DNA of 55,054 nucleotides from Pirellulales bacterium (GTDB lineage Bacteria > Planctomycetota > Planctomycetia > Pirellulales > JAEUIK01). Below the pieces are notes generated by a model that saw nothing but the letters and a program-made list of their open reading frames with translations, searched no databases and had not been told where the DNA came from. A program made the position numbers and the translations under genes. Every line of letters begins with the position of its first letter. Within the stretch, counting starts at the first letter, position 1. This document shows positions 17,699-25,875 of the stretch, in pieces. The stretch covers positions 1-55,054 of the forward strand of contig JAIBBY010000032.1 in the NCBI GenBank assembly GCA_019694455.1, in the 5' to 3' direction.

Positions 17699-18289
17699 CT
17701 AGCTGGCCGGGTCCGCCGGCAGCAACTCCCCCCGGCCCAGCACCTCGTATTCTGGCCCGTCGCCGTGCAGATAGCTTGCAAAAACGACCACTTCTTCGAC
17801 ATGCGTCACGCCGCCGTCAAAGTCCGCCTGCGCTAGCAGCAAATCTTCCAAATCGCGCTTGCCGGACCGGGTGTCGCGCACCCGGCCGATGGTCACATGT
17901 GGCTTGAACCGTCGATTTTCGATACGAAAGCCAATCTCGCCCAGCGCGTCCTCCACACGCTGGTGCAACTCGGCCATTGGCACCTCGCCGTCGGCCACTC
18001 CCAGCCAGAGCGTGCGCGGGTTGGTGACATCGGGAAACGCCCCGGCGCCGCGAAAAACCAGATCGAACGCGGTCAGGTTGGCCACCGCGGCCTGCACGCG
18101 CCGGCACACCTCGGGCAGTTCGACCGATTCGACATCGCCCAAGAATTTGAGCGTCACGTGCAGGTTGTCCCCTTCCACCCAGCGAACGCGCGCGCCGGTC
18201 GCGCGCAGTCGCTGAATCAGGCGCAGGGCGCGGCCCCGCGTTTCCGGGGAGAGTTCAACGGCCAGGAACGTGCGGACGATGTGCTGCAT
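17699..18289 (-). CDS. thpR: RNA 2',3'-cyclic phosphodiesterase (LigT/2H family)
   Basis: This 196-residue protein has the two signature His-x-Thr motifs of the 2H phosphoesterases: HVTLKFLG at His44 and HVTIGR at His131, the normal distance apart. The N-terminus RTFLAVELSPE is typical of ThpR. The family hydrolyses 2',3'-cyclic phosphate ends of RNA, and some members act on other cyclic nucleotides. It lies between the PfkB-type kinase gene (45 bp upstream) and recA on the same strand. Confidence 0.88.
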   Translation of the reverse strand: MQHIVRTFLAVELSPETRGRALRLIQRLRATGARVRWVEGDNLHVTLKFLGDVESVELPEVCRRVQAAVANLTAFDLVFRGAGAFPDVTNPRTLWLGVADGEVPMAELHQRVEDALGEIGFRIENRRFKPHVTIGRVRDTRSGKRDLEDLLLAQADFDGGVTHVEEVVVFASYLHGDGPEYEVLGRGELLPADPAS

Positions 18290-18334
18290 CGAATCGTCCC
18301 CAGGAGACTTGCGGCGGACGTGCTGGCGAATCGC

Positions 18335-19237
18335 CTAGAACGACAACATCTTGCGGTACTCTTGCATCCGGCGGTCCAGGTCGACTCGTTCGATCTGGCG
18401 CATGCGATCGAGGCTGAAATCCTCGACATTAAAGCTCGCCACCACAACGCCGTAGGCCAGCGCCTCCTTGAGCGTCTTGGGGTCGGTGTTCTCGCGCGAA
18501 GCCAGATACCCCATCATTCCCCCGGCAAAGCTGTCGCCGGCGCCGGTGGGGTCGATCACGTTGGCGGTCGGATAGGCGGGCATCACGTAGGTTTCGTATT
18601 CGCTAAAGAACATCGCGCCATGCTCGCCTTTCTTGATGATGACGAACTTGGGGCCGAGTTCGCGAATCTTGTGCCCGGCCCGCACCAGATTCTCGTCGCC
18701 GGTGAGCAACTTGGCCTCGGAGTCGTTCATCACCAGCCCGTCAATCCGCTTGAGTAGCCGCAACAGGTCGTCGCGCTGGGTGTTGATCCACAGATCCATG
18801 GTGTCGGCCACCGCCAGCTTGGCGCCGGGGACCTGCTCGAGCACCTGCATCTGCATGCCCGGCGTGCCGTTGGCGAGAAACAGATAGTCGCTGTGGCGAT
18901 AGCCCTCTGGGAGCACGGGATTGAACGAGCCAAACACGTTGAGTTGCACGTCGAGCGTGTCGCGATCGTTCATGTTCGGCTGGTAGCGGCCACGCCAAAA
19001 AAAGGTCTTGGCTCCCTTTTGAACGTGCAGCCCGGCGGTGTCGATCTGGCGGCTGGCGAGCAGTTGCGTGTGCGCGTCGGGCCAGTCGTCTCCCACCACG
19101 CCCACCAGATGCACTTTGGTGAAGTAGCTGGCCGCGTACGAAAAATAGACCGCCGATCCCCCCAGCACGCGATCGCGCGACGCGGTTGGCGTCTCCACGC
19201 TATCGAATGCCACCGAACCCACCACCAAGAGCGACAT
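18335..19237 (-). CDS. PfkB-family carbohydrate or nucleoside kinase
   Basis: This 300-residue ribokinase-like protein has the N-terminal VLGGSAVYFSYAAS segment (sugar-binding glycines) and the C-terminal DPTGAGDSFAGG motif with the catalytic base Asp. A FVIIKKGEHGAMF strand and the VMNDSEAKLLTG segment are family-typical. It phosphorylates a small sugar or nucleoside with ATP in the cytoplasm; the substrate cannot be named. It heads the minus-strand run toward thpR and diverges from the transporter fusion gene, sharing about 130 bp of upstream DNA. Confidence 0.85.
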   Translation of the reverse strand: MSLLVVGSVAFDSVETPTASRDRVLGGSAVYFSYAASYFTKVHLVGVVGDDWPDAHTQLLASRQIDTAGLHVQKGAKTFFWRGRYQPNMNDRDTLDVQLNVFGSFNPVLPEGYRHSDYLFLANGTPGMQMQVLEQVPGAKLAVADTMDLWINTQRDDLLRLLKRIDGLVMNDSEAKLLTGDENLVRAGHKIRELGPKFVIIKKGEHGAMFFSEYETYVMPAYPTANVIDPTGAGDSFAGGMMGYLASRENTDPKTLKEALAYGVVVASFNVEDFSLDRMRQIERVDLDRRMQEYRKMLSF

Positions 19238-19369
19238 GAGCGCCAGACCTTCCCGATTGATTTGAACAAGCCCTCGCCAAAGGGCGGATTATCGGCCGCG
19301 CCCCGCTTCGCCGCAAGCGACCGACCGACTAGCATGACGCCAACATCCGTCTCGCGCAGAAGCGCTGCC

Positions 19370-20983
19370 ATGCCGTTCGACTCGATATTGCCGACTCGAT
19401 CCATCAACCACGCGCGTCCTCGCCGCGCGCTGGCTGGGCTGTTGTTGCTGCTGGCTCTGGCCGTCTCGATTCGGCCCGCGCAAGCCGACGACGACGCGCT
19501 GCGCCAGCGACTGGCCGGTGGTGTCTTGCGCTGGGGAGGAGACGCCGAAGGGGGCGCCCCGTATCAGCTTCGCGATCCCGACGACCCTGGCCGCATCATT
19601 GGCTTTGAGGTGGAGTTGGTCGACGCGCTGGCCGCGCGGTTGGCCCAACGGCTGGGCATCGCGCTACGCGCGGACTTTGTGCAATACGAGTGGGTCAGTC
19701 TGCCATTGGGACTGGAGCGCGGCGATTTCGATCTGATCGCCAGCGGATTCGAAAGTTCCCCCCAGCGAGCGAAAATGATGCGCTTGTCGCGAGCCTATTA
19801 CATCGCGCGTCCCGAGTTGGCGGTGCGCCGCGGCGAGACGCGCATTCGCGAATTGGCCGATCTCAAAGACAAAGCGGTCGGTACCCTCTCGGCCAGCGCC
19901 GCCCAGCGCGTGCTCGAAGAGTTGCCCGCCGGCAGCATCGTCGGCTTCGATGGCCAGGTCGAGCCCTACCTCGACCTGGAATTGGGCCGGCTCGATGCCG
20001 TGCTGCTCGATGGACCGATCAGCATCTACTACGGACGTCCCAACGCCAAGCTGACGACGCGGGCCGTCGATGCGCCGAGCGTCGAATATGTGCTGGCGCT
20101 GCGCCCCGCTGACAAGGAGCTGGCCGCCGCGCTCGATCGGGCACTGGGCGAAGTGATTCAAACCGGCGAGTTGACGCGAATCTTGCGGCGCTGGCATCTG
20201 TGGAACGCAGATCAAGTCAGTCTGGCAAAAGGCGACGCCGAGCTAGCCGCGCTCGGCTTTAGCCCCGCTGGCGCCGCGCTGCCGCTGCTCATGCCGGTCG
20301 CCGCGGTCGATGTGAACATGCTGGCCAGCTCGGCGCGCAAGTGGGGGTTCGCCGACTACGCGCCGCTCTTGGGACGCGGCGCCTTGATGACGCTCGGCCT
20401 GTCGCTGGCCAGCATGGCGCTGGCCATCACGCTGGGACTTTTGGTTTGCGTGGCGCGGCTCTATGGCCCCGCTCCGCTGCGCTGGGCAGCCTTGGCCTAC
20501 GTCGAACTGTTTCGCGGTCTGCCGCTGCTACTGCTGTTGTTTTTTCTCTACTTTGGGCTGGCTCATTACGGCGTCGATCTGCCGGCGGTGCAAACGGCGA
20601 TCATCGGCTTTGGACTGACCTACGCCGCCTACGAGGCAGAAATCTATCGCAGCGCCATCCAGTCGATGCCGCGCGGACAATGGGAGGCGGCGCTGGCGCT
20701 GGGCATGTCGCCGGCATTGGCCTTTCGGCGGATCATCTTTCCACAAGCGCTGCGCGCGGCCTTGGCGCCGATGACCAACGACTTTGTCGCGCTCTTCAAA
20801 GACACCAGTCTGGTGAGCGTGATCGCCGTGCACGAACTGACCAAAGAGTATTTGATCCTCTCGCGCTCCAGCCTCAAGTTCGTCGAACTGGGGCTGTTGA
20901 CCGCCGTGCTGTATCTGGCGATGTCGATTCCGCTGGGCTACCTGTCGCGCTGGTTGGAACAGCGCTGGGGCCCGGCGCGCTAG
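19370..20983 (+). CDS. Amino-acid-type ABC transporter: substrate-binding domain fused to permease
   Basis: This fusion of about 537 residues has a signal peptide (RRALAGLLLLLALAVSI, residues ~20-45) and a periplasmic type-3 solute-binding domain (about 46-290; GFEVELVDALAARLAQRLG, DFDLIASGFESSPQRA). A linker leads to a HisM/GlnP-type permease of about five membrane helices (from residue ~325), carrying the EAA loop region MPRGQWEAALALGMSPALAFRRIIFPQA. Fusions of this kind are known in GlnP-type importers of polar amino acids. No ATPase subunit gene is nearby. The ATG at 19370 leads straight into the signal peptide; an ATG at 19334 is the alternative. The gene ends in an 18-bp palindrome. Confidence 0.85.
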   Translation: MPFDSILPTRSINHARPRRALAGLLLLLALAVSIRPAQADDDALRQRLAGGVLRWGGDAEGGAPYQLRDPDDPGRIIGFEVELVDALAARLAQRLGIALRADFVQYEWVSLPLGLERGDFDLIASGFESSPQRAKMMRLSRAYYIARPELAVRRGETRIRELADLKDKAVGTLSASAAQRVLEELPAGSIVGFDGQVEPYLDLELGRLDAVLLDGPISIYYGRPNAKLTTRAVDAPSVEYVLALRPADKELAAALDRALGEVIQTGELTRILRRWHLWNADQVSLAKGDAELAALGFSPAGAALPLLMPVAAVDVNMLASSARKWGFADYAPLLGRGALMTLGLSLASMALAITLGLLVCVARLYGPAPLRWAALAYVELFRGLPLLLLLFFLYFGLAHYGVDLPAVQTAIIGFGLTYAAYEAEIYRSAIQSMPRGQWEAALALGMSPALAFRRIIFPQALRAALAPMTNDFVALFKDTSLVSVIAVHELTKEYLILSRSSLKFVELGLLTAVLYLAMSIPLGYLSRWLEQRWGPAR

Positions 20984-20990
20984 CGCGCCG
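20973..20990. repeat. Perfect 18-bp palindrome spanning a stop codon
   Basis: CGGCGCGCTAGCGCGCCG is a perfect palindrome, and its central TAG is the stop codon of the transporter gene. It lies 39 bp before the stop of the convergent TPR gene. It could form a hairpin in transcripts from either side, but there is no U-tract. Confidence 0.5.
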
Positions 20991-21028
20991 CCAGTCGCTC
21001 CGCACGACAACTCCGCGCCCGCGCCGCG

Positions 21029-24000
21029 TCAATTGGTCGACGCGGCGCTCTTGGGCGGAAAATCCTTCTGCAATTGCTCGAACTTCTGAATCTCCAGGCC
21101 GGGCACGGTGCTGGCCGTGAGCCCGGCGTTGCGGGCCCGGTCGAAGTAGTCGGCCGCGGCCGCGCGGTCTCCCGCCGCCAGATTGGCCAGCGCCAGGTGG
21201 AAATACTTCACAGCGTTCGGCGAACTGGAGACGGCGTTCTCCAGGTCGACGATCGCCTCACGCGTCTTGCCGAGCGATAAATGCACCATGCCGCGGGTGT
21301 CGAGCAACTCCGAGGCGGGGCCAACCAATTTGATGGCTTCCTCAACCATCGGCAGCGCCTCGTCTCCCTTGTTGTCCTTGACCGCCAGAATGAACGCCAG
21401 GTTGTTCAGCGCGGCGACCTTGGCGCCCGGCGCCAGGTCCTTCTGAGCCAGCATCTTGCGATAGATGGCCGCCGCCTCGTCGTGCTGGTTGCGCAGATCG
21501 TGGAAGTCGGCCACCAGCATCATCACGGCGGTCGACTCGGGTTGCGCCTCGGTGGCCGCCTTGAGCCATTGTTCTTCTTGCGCGAGCAACTTTTCGTCTT
21601 GCTGCTCCGGCTTGCCGCGCAACATCACCAGTCCCATCCGGGCCACCGACTCGACCGGCGCCTTGGCCTCAATGGCCTTGTCGCACGACTCAAACGCCTC
21701 CGCGAGCGTGCGATTCGACGCCTGGAAGTTGGCCAAGTACAGCCAGCCATCGCTCGGGTTTTCCGTGATCAATTCGCGATACGTCTCTTCCGCGGCCGCC
21801 AGAAACTTTGCCGCGTCGGGGCTGTCCTTCGAGAGACCCACCAATTGGTCGGCCACGGGCTTGAGCTTGTTGATCTCTTGAGCCGACAGCGGCCGCAATA
21901 TCTGCGATTTCACCAACTCAATCGCTTCGTCGGTTTTGCCTTCACCCCGCAGCAGCCGCGCCTTGGTGGCGATGTACAGCGGGTCCTTGGCTGCTTCCGT
22001 GCCGTCGAGCCGCGCCAGCCAACTCGCCACTTCGTTGGTCTCGTCGTGTCGCAAGAGCATGTCGCAATAGTTCAATACGAACAGCGGATTGGGCTTGCCA
22101 TCGGTCTCTGTCGAGGCGACCAATGACAACATGGTGTCTTTCGCCTCGTTCCACTTGCCGTCGCGATCGTACAACTGCGCCAACAGCAGTTGATCTTGTC
22201 GCCGCCCGGAGTTGTTCTTGGTCAAATCCTGCAAGATGCGAATCGCCGCCTGCCGCGAGTTGCCGTCGGGCAGTTGCGCGTATAATCGCGCCTTCAGCGC
22301 CAAGTCTTCGTTGGTGAGCGGCCGGTTCGGCTTGGCGTTGGCGTCGATAATCTGAATCGCTCGCAAAATGCCCGCCGGCGTCTGACTTTGCGCCGCCAGT
22401 TCGGCCCGGGTGCGAACCGCGCGATCCACGTACACTTGCTCTTCCGGCTTGGCGCTGGCGCTCTTTTCCACGATGCGATTAACAAACTCCAGCACCTTGT
22501 CGTTGCGCCGTTGCCGTGCGTAGAAAATCGCCACCTGCTCCAGCGTGGCCAGATCGTCGGGCTTGGCCTCGGCCAACGCCAGGTATTGCTTTTCAGCCTC
22601 GATCGCGTTGCCAATGATCTCGTAGCCCGAGGCCATGGCCGCGGTTTTTTGTTCTGGCGCGAGTTTCGACTCCATCTCCTTGATGGTCGCTTCGGCCTCC
22701 TCCTTGTGCGAGGTCTCGGTGTAGAAGCGCGCCAACGCCAGGTACGGCGTGGCGACGTCGGGCGCCAGCTCGACCGCGCGGCGAAACGCCTTCTCGGCGT
22801 CGTCGTTTTTGCCGGCGGTCTTCATCATGCCGCCCAGCCACATTTGCATGGCGTAGCTTTCGCCCTCTTCGGCGATCGCCTCTTGCGCCAACTTCAGCGC
22901 GTCTTCGATGTTGCCTTGCGAGAAGTTCATCACCGATTCGAGTCGCGAGCCCAAGAGTTGCGAGGCGTTGGGCACCTTGGCCAACAGGCGCTCGGCGTCG
23001 GGGCGGCGACCGCGCTCCAGCAGCATGGCCACCAGCTTGCGCAACATCAGCGGATTGTGGTCGCCCAAATCAATGGCCCGCTCATAGAACATGATCGCCT
23101 CGTCGGCCGCCCCTTGGCGCTCGGCAATGTCGCCGCGCAGGCGAACGAGCGTGCCCCAGTTGGGACGCTGTTGGGCGGCCTTCTCCAAGAGCGATTCGGC
23201 CTCTGCCAGCGCGCTAGCGGGTTGTTCCTTCCGCTCCACCGCCGAAACGATGCGCGCCGCCTCGCAGAACAGTGTGTAGCTGTTGTTCTCGCCCGCCAAC
23301 TCCTTGATGCGCTCGATCGATTTCCGCATGCCCGCGTCGTCATTGGCGTCGCGCTGCACGCTGAAGATCATGAGTTGCGACGCGATGTCCTTGGGATTGG
23401 CCTCGGCCATTTGTTGATACAGCGCGAGCGCCTGGTCCATCTTGCGCCGGCCGTGAAACGCCTGCGCGATGGTGGCCAGCACTGGTCGGGCCTCCGCCGG
23501 CGGCAAGTCCTTGGCCTGGGTCGCGATCTCTTGCAGCTTGGCCAGCGAAGCTTCGTCCCCCTTTTGCGCCAAAAGGTTGATGCGCGGCACGCGAAATTCT
23601 TTCTTCTCGCCCAGTTTCTTTTCCGCCTCGTCCAGCACGGCCAACCCGCCATCGGGTCCTTTCTCCGAGGTCGCCATGTCGACCTGCGCCAGCCAATACA
23701 CCGGCTGATCCGACATCTTGTCCGCCAGACTATCGACCAATTGCTTGGCCTTTTCGCGATCCCCCTTCTTCGAGAGATACTCCACCTGCAACGCCAGCAT
23801 GGTCGGATCGTCGGGCTGCGACGCCACGATTTTCTGGATCAACTCGTCGCTTTCCGTCCAGTCGCGCTGGTCCACCGGCAAACGCTGATTGCGGGCCAAA
23901 ATCGCGGTCAACATCAACAGTTGCGCATCCCTGTCCCCCGCGGCGGCCAGATCGTGCAGTTCTTGCACCGCCTCGTCGAGCTTGCCGCTTGACATATAAG

Positions 24001-25300
24001 CCCGCGCCAGATTGCGGCGAATGTCGCGCGATAAGGGATCGCGCACGCGCATCGCTTCCAGCACGCGCACTTCTTCATCCACCTGCCCTAGCGCGCGGTA
24101 GCAAACGGCGCGATTGGCGTCGATTTGATTGTCAAAGCCGGGCGCGGTGGCCAAAATCGGGCGAATCTTGTTGAACACCACCAAGGCGTCGGCGTGCCGG
24201 CCGGTCTGCATCAGGATCAAGGCGCGCAAAAAATCGATGCGCTCCGGCACCAGCCCCACCTTTTCCAGCTTGGTGATGATCTCGCGCGTGGCCTCAATGT
24301 TGTTCTCGCGCAGTCGCGATTCGGCCAACATCCACAGAATCGCCGGATCCCGCGGGTGCGCCTTGTGCCCCTCTTCCAAATAACGAGTGGTCTCCGCCAG
24401 ATTTCCCGCGTAGCGCTCCACTTGCGACAGCGCCACAAACAAATCACGCGACTGCGGATCCTTCACCTGGGCCTGCTTCAGAAGCTTGCGCGCCAGTTCA
24501 AAGTCTTTGTCAGCCGTTGCGCGTTCCGCGGCCACCATCAGAACCGCGGTGTTGTCAGGCGCCAGCTCGAGCGCCTTTTGCAGGTCGGCGCGAACGGCGT
24601 CGTTCACCCCTTGCCCCACGCGATATTGATAGCGCTTGAGGAAAGCTTCCCAGCTATTGGGATTGGCCTCGACCATTTGATCGAGAATCTTGTTCGCCTC
24701 CTCTGGTTGCTTGTAGCGCTGCTGATACACCGCCGCCAACCGCTCGTACAAGTTGACGTCGTCCGGTTTGTGCTCGATCGCCGAACGCAGGAGCTCCTCG
24801 GCCCGCTTGTCGTTGCCCTTGGCCAGTTCGCACTCCGAGAGCTTCTTTTCCAGTTGCGAATTGGTCGGCTCTTCTTCCAACAGCCGCGACAATTGTTGAA
24901 TGGCGTCGTCCGCTCGCCCGCCGCGCATGTACAGTGTGCCCAGCCGCTCGCGCGCGTCGCGCCGATCCTGCTTCGACAACCCCTCGCTGCGCAACGACTT
25001 GTTCAGGTTTTCGATCGCCAGTTGATATAGCCGCGCCGAGGCCTGTTTTTCCACCGCGTCGGCCAAACGCAGGGCGTATTGCGTCTGCACCTTGACGTCG
25101 TCTGGCTCCAGCAGCAAATAGCGCCGCAGAAAATTCAACTCCTCATCCAGGTTCCCTTTCTGTTTCTGCTCCTCGGCCCACACCAAAAAATTGCGCGCGT
25201 TGCGCTTCATTTGCCAACGCCACACGCCATAGGCCGAACCGGCCAGCACGCTGGCCGAAACGAGCAGAATGATCAACAGCTTGAGATTCAGGCGTTTCAT
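21029..25300 (-). CDS. Giant TPR-repeat protein with N-terminal membrane anchor
   Basis: This 1,423-residue protein has one membrane segment at about residues 9-30 (LLIILLVSASVLAGSAYGVW) and then an almost unbroken array of tetratricopeptide-like helical pairs to the end. Typical repeats read A..L...P....A...L.R (for example around residues 55, 190, 845 and 1350). The body faces the periplasm or equivalent compartment and is a protein-interaction scaffold. In layout it recalls PrsT-type TPR proteins of exosortase/EPS systems, and an exosortase lies 24 kb away, but this is only a resemblance. No good Shine-Dalgarno precedes the ATG; a consensus promoter lies about 300 bp upstream, with a possible coupled small ORF in the leader. 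Confidence 0.85.
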   Translation of the reverse strand: MKRLNLKLLIILLVSASVLAGSAYGVWRWQMKRNARNFLVWAEEQKQKGNLDEELNFLRRYLLLEPDDVKVQTQYALRLADAVEKQASARLYQLAIENLNKSLRSEGLSKQDRRDARERLGTLYMRGGRADDAIQQLSRLLEEEPTNSQLEKKLSECELAKGNDKRAEELLRSAIEHKPDDVNLYERLAAVYQQRYKQPEEANKILDQMVEANPNSWEAFLKRYQYRVGQGVNDAVRADLQKALELAPDNTAVLMVAAERATADKDFELARKLLKQAQVKDPQSRDLFVALSQVERYAGNLAETTRYLEEGHKAHPRDPAILWMLAESRLRENNIEATREIITKLEKVGLVPERIDFLRALILMQTGRHADALVVFNKIRPILATAPGFDNQIDANRAVCYRALGQVDEEVRVLEAMRVRDPLSRDIRRNLARAYMSSGKLDEAVQELHDLAAAGDRDAQLLMLTAILARNQRLPVDQRDWTESDELIQKIVASQPDDPTMLALQVEYLSKKGDREKAKQLVDSLADKMSDQPVYWLAQVDMATSEKGPDGGLAVLDEAEKKLGEKKEFRVPRINLLAQKGDEASLAKLQEIATQAKDLPPAEARPVLATIAQAFHGRRKMDQALALYQQMAEANPKDIASQLMIFSVQRDANDDAGMRKSIERIKELAGENNSYTLFCEAARIVSAVERKEQPASALAEAESLLEKAAQQRPNWGTLVRLRGDIAERQGAADEAIMFYERAIDLGDHNPLMLRKLVAMLLERGRRPDAERLLAKVPNASQLLGSRLESVMNFSQGNIEDALKLAQEAIAEEGESYAMQMWLGGMMKTAGKNDDAEKAFRRAVELAPDVATPYLALARFYTETSHKEEAEATIKEMESKLAPEQKTAAMASGYEIIGNAIEAEKQYLALAEAKPDDLATLEQVAIFYARQRRNDKVLEFVNRIVEKSASAKPEEQVYVDRAVRTRAELAAQSQTPAGILRAIQIIDANAKPNRPLTNEDLALKARLYAQLPDGNSRQAAIRILQDLTKNNSGRRQDQLLLAQLYDRDGKWNEAKDTMLSLVASTETDGKPNPLFVLNYCDMLLRHDETNEVASWLARLDGTEAAKDPLYIATKARLLRGEGKTDEAIELVKSQILRPLSAQEINKLKPVADQLVGLSKDSPDAAKFLAAAEETYRELITENPSDGWLYLANFQASNRTLAEAFESCDKAIEAKAPVESVARMGLVMLRGKPEQQDEKLLAQEEQWLKAATEAQPESTAVMMLVADFHDLRNQHDEAAAIYRKMLAQKDLAPGAKVAALNNLAFILAVKDNKGDEALPMVEEAIKLVGPASELLDTRGMVHLSLGKTREAIVDLENAVSSSPNAVKYFHLALANLAAGDRAAAADYFDRARNAGLTASTVPGLEIQKFEQLQKDFPPKSAASTN

Positions 25301-25584
25301 GAGGGAAACTCGTCGTGATAAGTGAATGCCAGAACGTCGGGCGCCATAGCGCGGGCCAGTTTCAGCTCGGCGAAACCATACCCTTCGGCAACTCTTTCAA
25401 TTCGCTCGCCATGCAATCTGGTAAGCCCGGCAAGCAATCGGCAGCCGCCCGACAGTCTAAGAGGCAGATAAGAAACAAGCTCAGCAGTCGCGTCGAACCG
25501 GCGCCAGTTGCGATCGAATCCATCCCTCGCGACACACGCCGCTGGCGGATCAAAGTCTCCGTGAACACGAGACCTCAAAACCAC
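25297..25584 (-). CDS. Possible 95-residue leader ORF overlapping the TPR gene start
   Basis: This reading frame starts with GTG at 25584, just inside the predicted transcript from the promoter at 25605-25632, and its TGA overlaps the ATG of the TPR gene as ATGA. The TPR start lacks a clear ribosome-binding site, so translational coupling would make sense. The last 30 residues (YGFAELKLARAMAPDVLAF) look protein-like; the first half is Arg-rich and unconvincing. It has no recognisable family. It may equally be an untranslated leader. Confidence 0.25.
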   Translation of the reverse strand: MVLRSRVHGDFDPPAACVARDGFDRNWRRFDATAELVSYLPLRLSGGCRLLAGLTRLHGERIERVAEGYGFAELKLARAMAPDVLAFTYHDEFPS

Positions 25585-25604
25585 CCAACCGCCCCAAGTC
25601 GTTC

Positions 25605-25632
25605 ATGGTATACGGGGTCAGGGTAGTGTCAA
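25605..25632 (-). promoter_or_regulatory. Consensus-like sigma70 promoter for the TPR gene
   Basis: On the minus strand a perfect -35 TTGACA (25627-25632) is followed after 16 bp by -10 TACCAT (25605-25610). Transcription would start near 25598 and give a leader of about 300 nt before the TPR gene ATG at 25300. Confidence 0.55.
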
Positions 25633-25792
25633 CCAAACCGGCGCTTTTCACGCGGCTTCCGCAAACTGCCCCATTCGTCGGGCGCCTGGCGGTTTGCGGT
25701 CTTTCCCGCAGCGCCTGTTTTGTCTACGCATTCTGCCGCCGCGCGGTTTCCTGACGCGATTTCAAGATCCAAAGAAAAGAAGCGACAGCGAC

Positions 25793-25813
25793 TTTGCCGA
25801 TTAATCCAGTTGT
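25793..25813 (+). promoter_or_regulatory. Shared upstream motif TTTGCCGATTAA (copy 1)
   Basis: The 12-mer TTTGCCGATTAA at 25793-25804, then T-CC-AG-TTGT, lies 72 bp before the ATG at 25876. The same 12-mer with matching CC and TTGT downstream occurs at 51130, 76 bp before the first Wza-like gene, and a 10-base version at 53488. It is a candidate activator or sigma-factor site. Confidence 0.4.
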
Positions 25814-25875
25814 GCCGGCATGCGCAAGGCTCGCGCCGCGCTACCGGCCCACGACTGTTCCGCTCTCAACTTGGG

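Noticed and set aside
18893..19369. Long upstream extension of the transporter fusion
   Set aside because: It would overlap the divergent PfkB gene by 345 bp and places the signal peptide deep inside the protein.
22388..23992. 534-residue frame on the plus strand inside the TPR gene
   Set aside because: Mirror image of the TPR coding strand; Leu/Arg/His/Gln-biased and without its own start signals.
21029..25300. TPR protein as the missing exosortase substrate
   Set aside because: Its C-terminus is charged and has no hydrophobic helix or basic tail, so it cannot be sorted by an exosortase.
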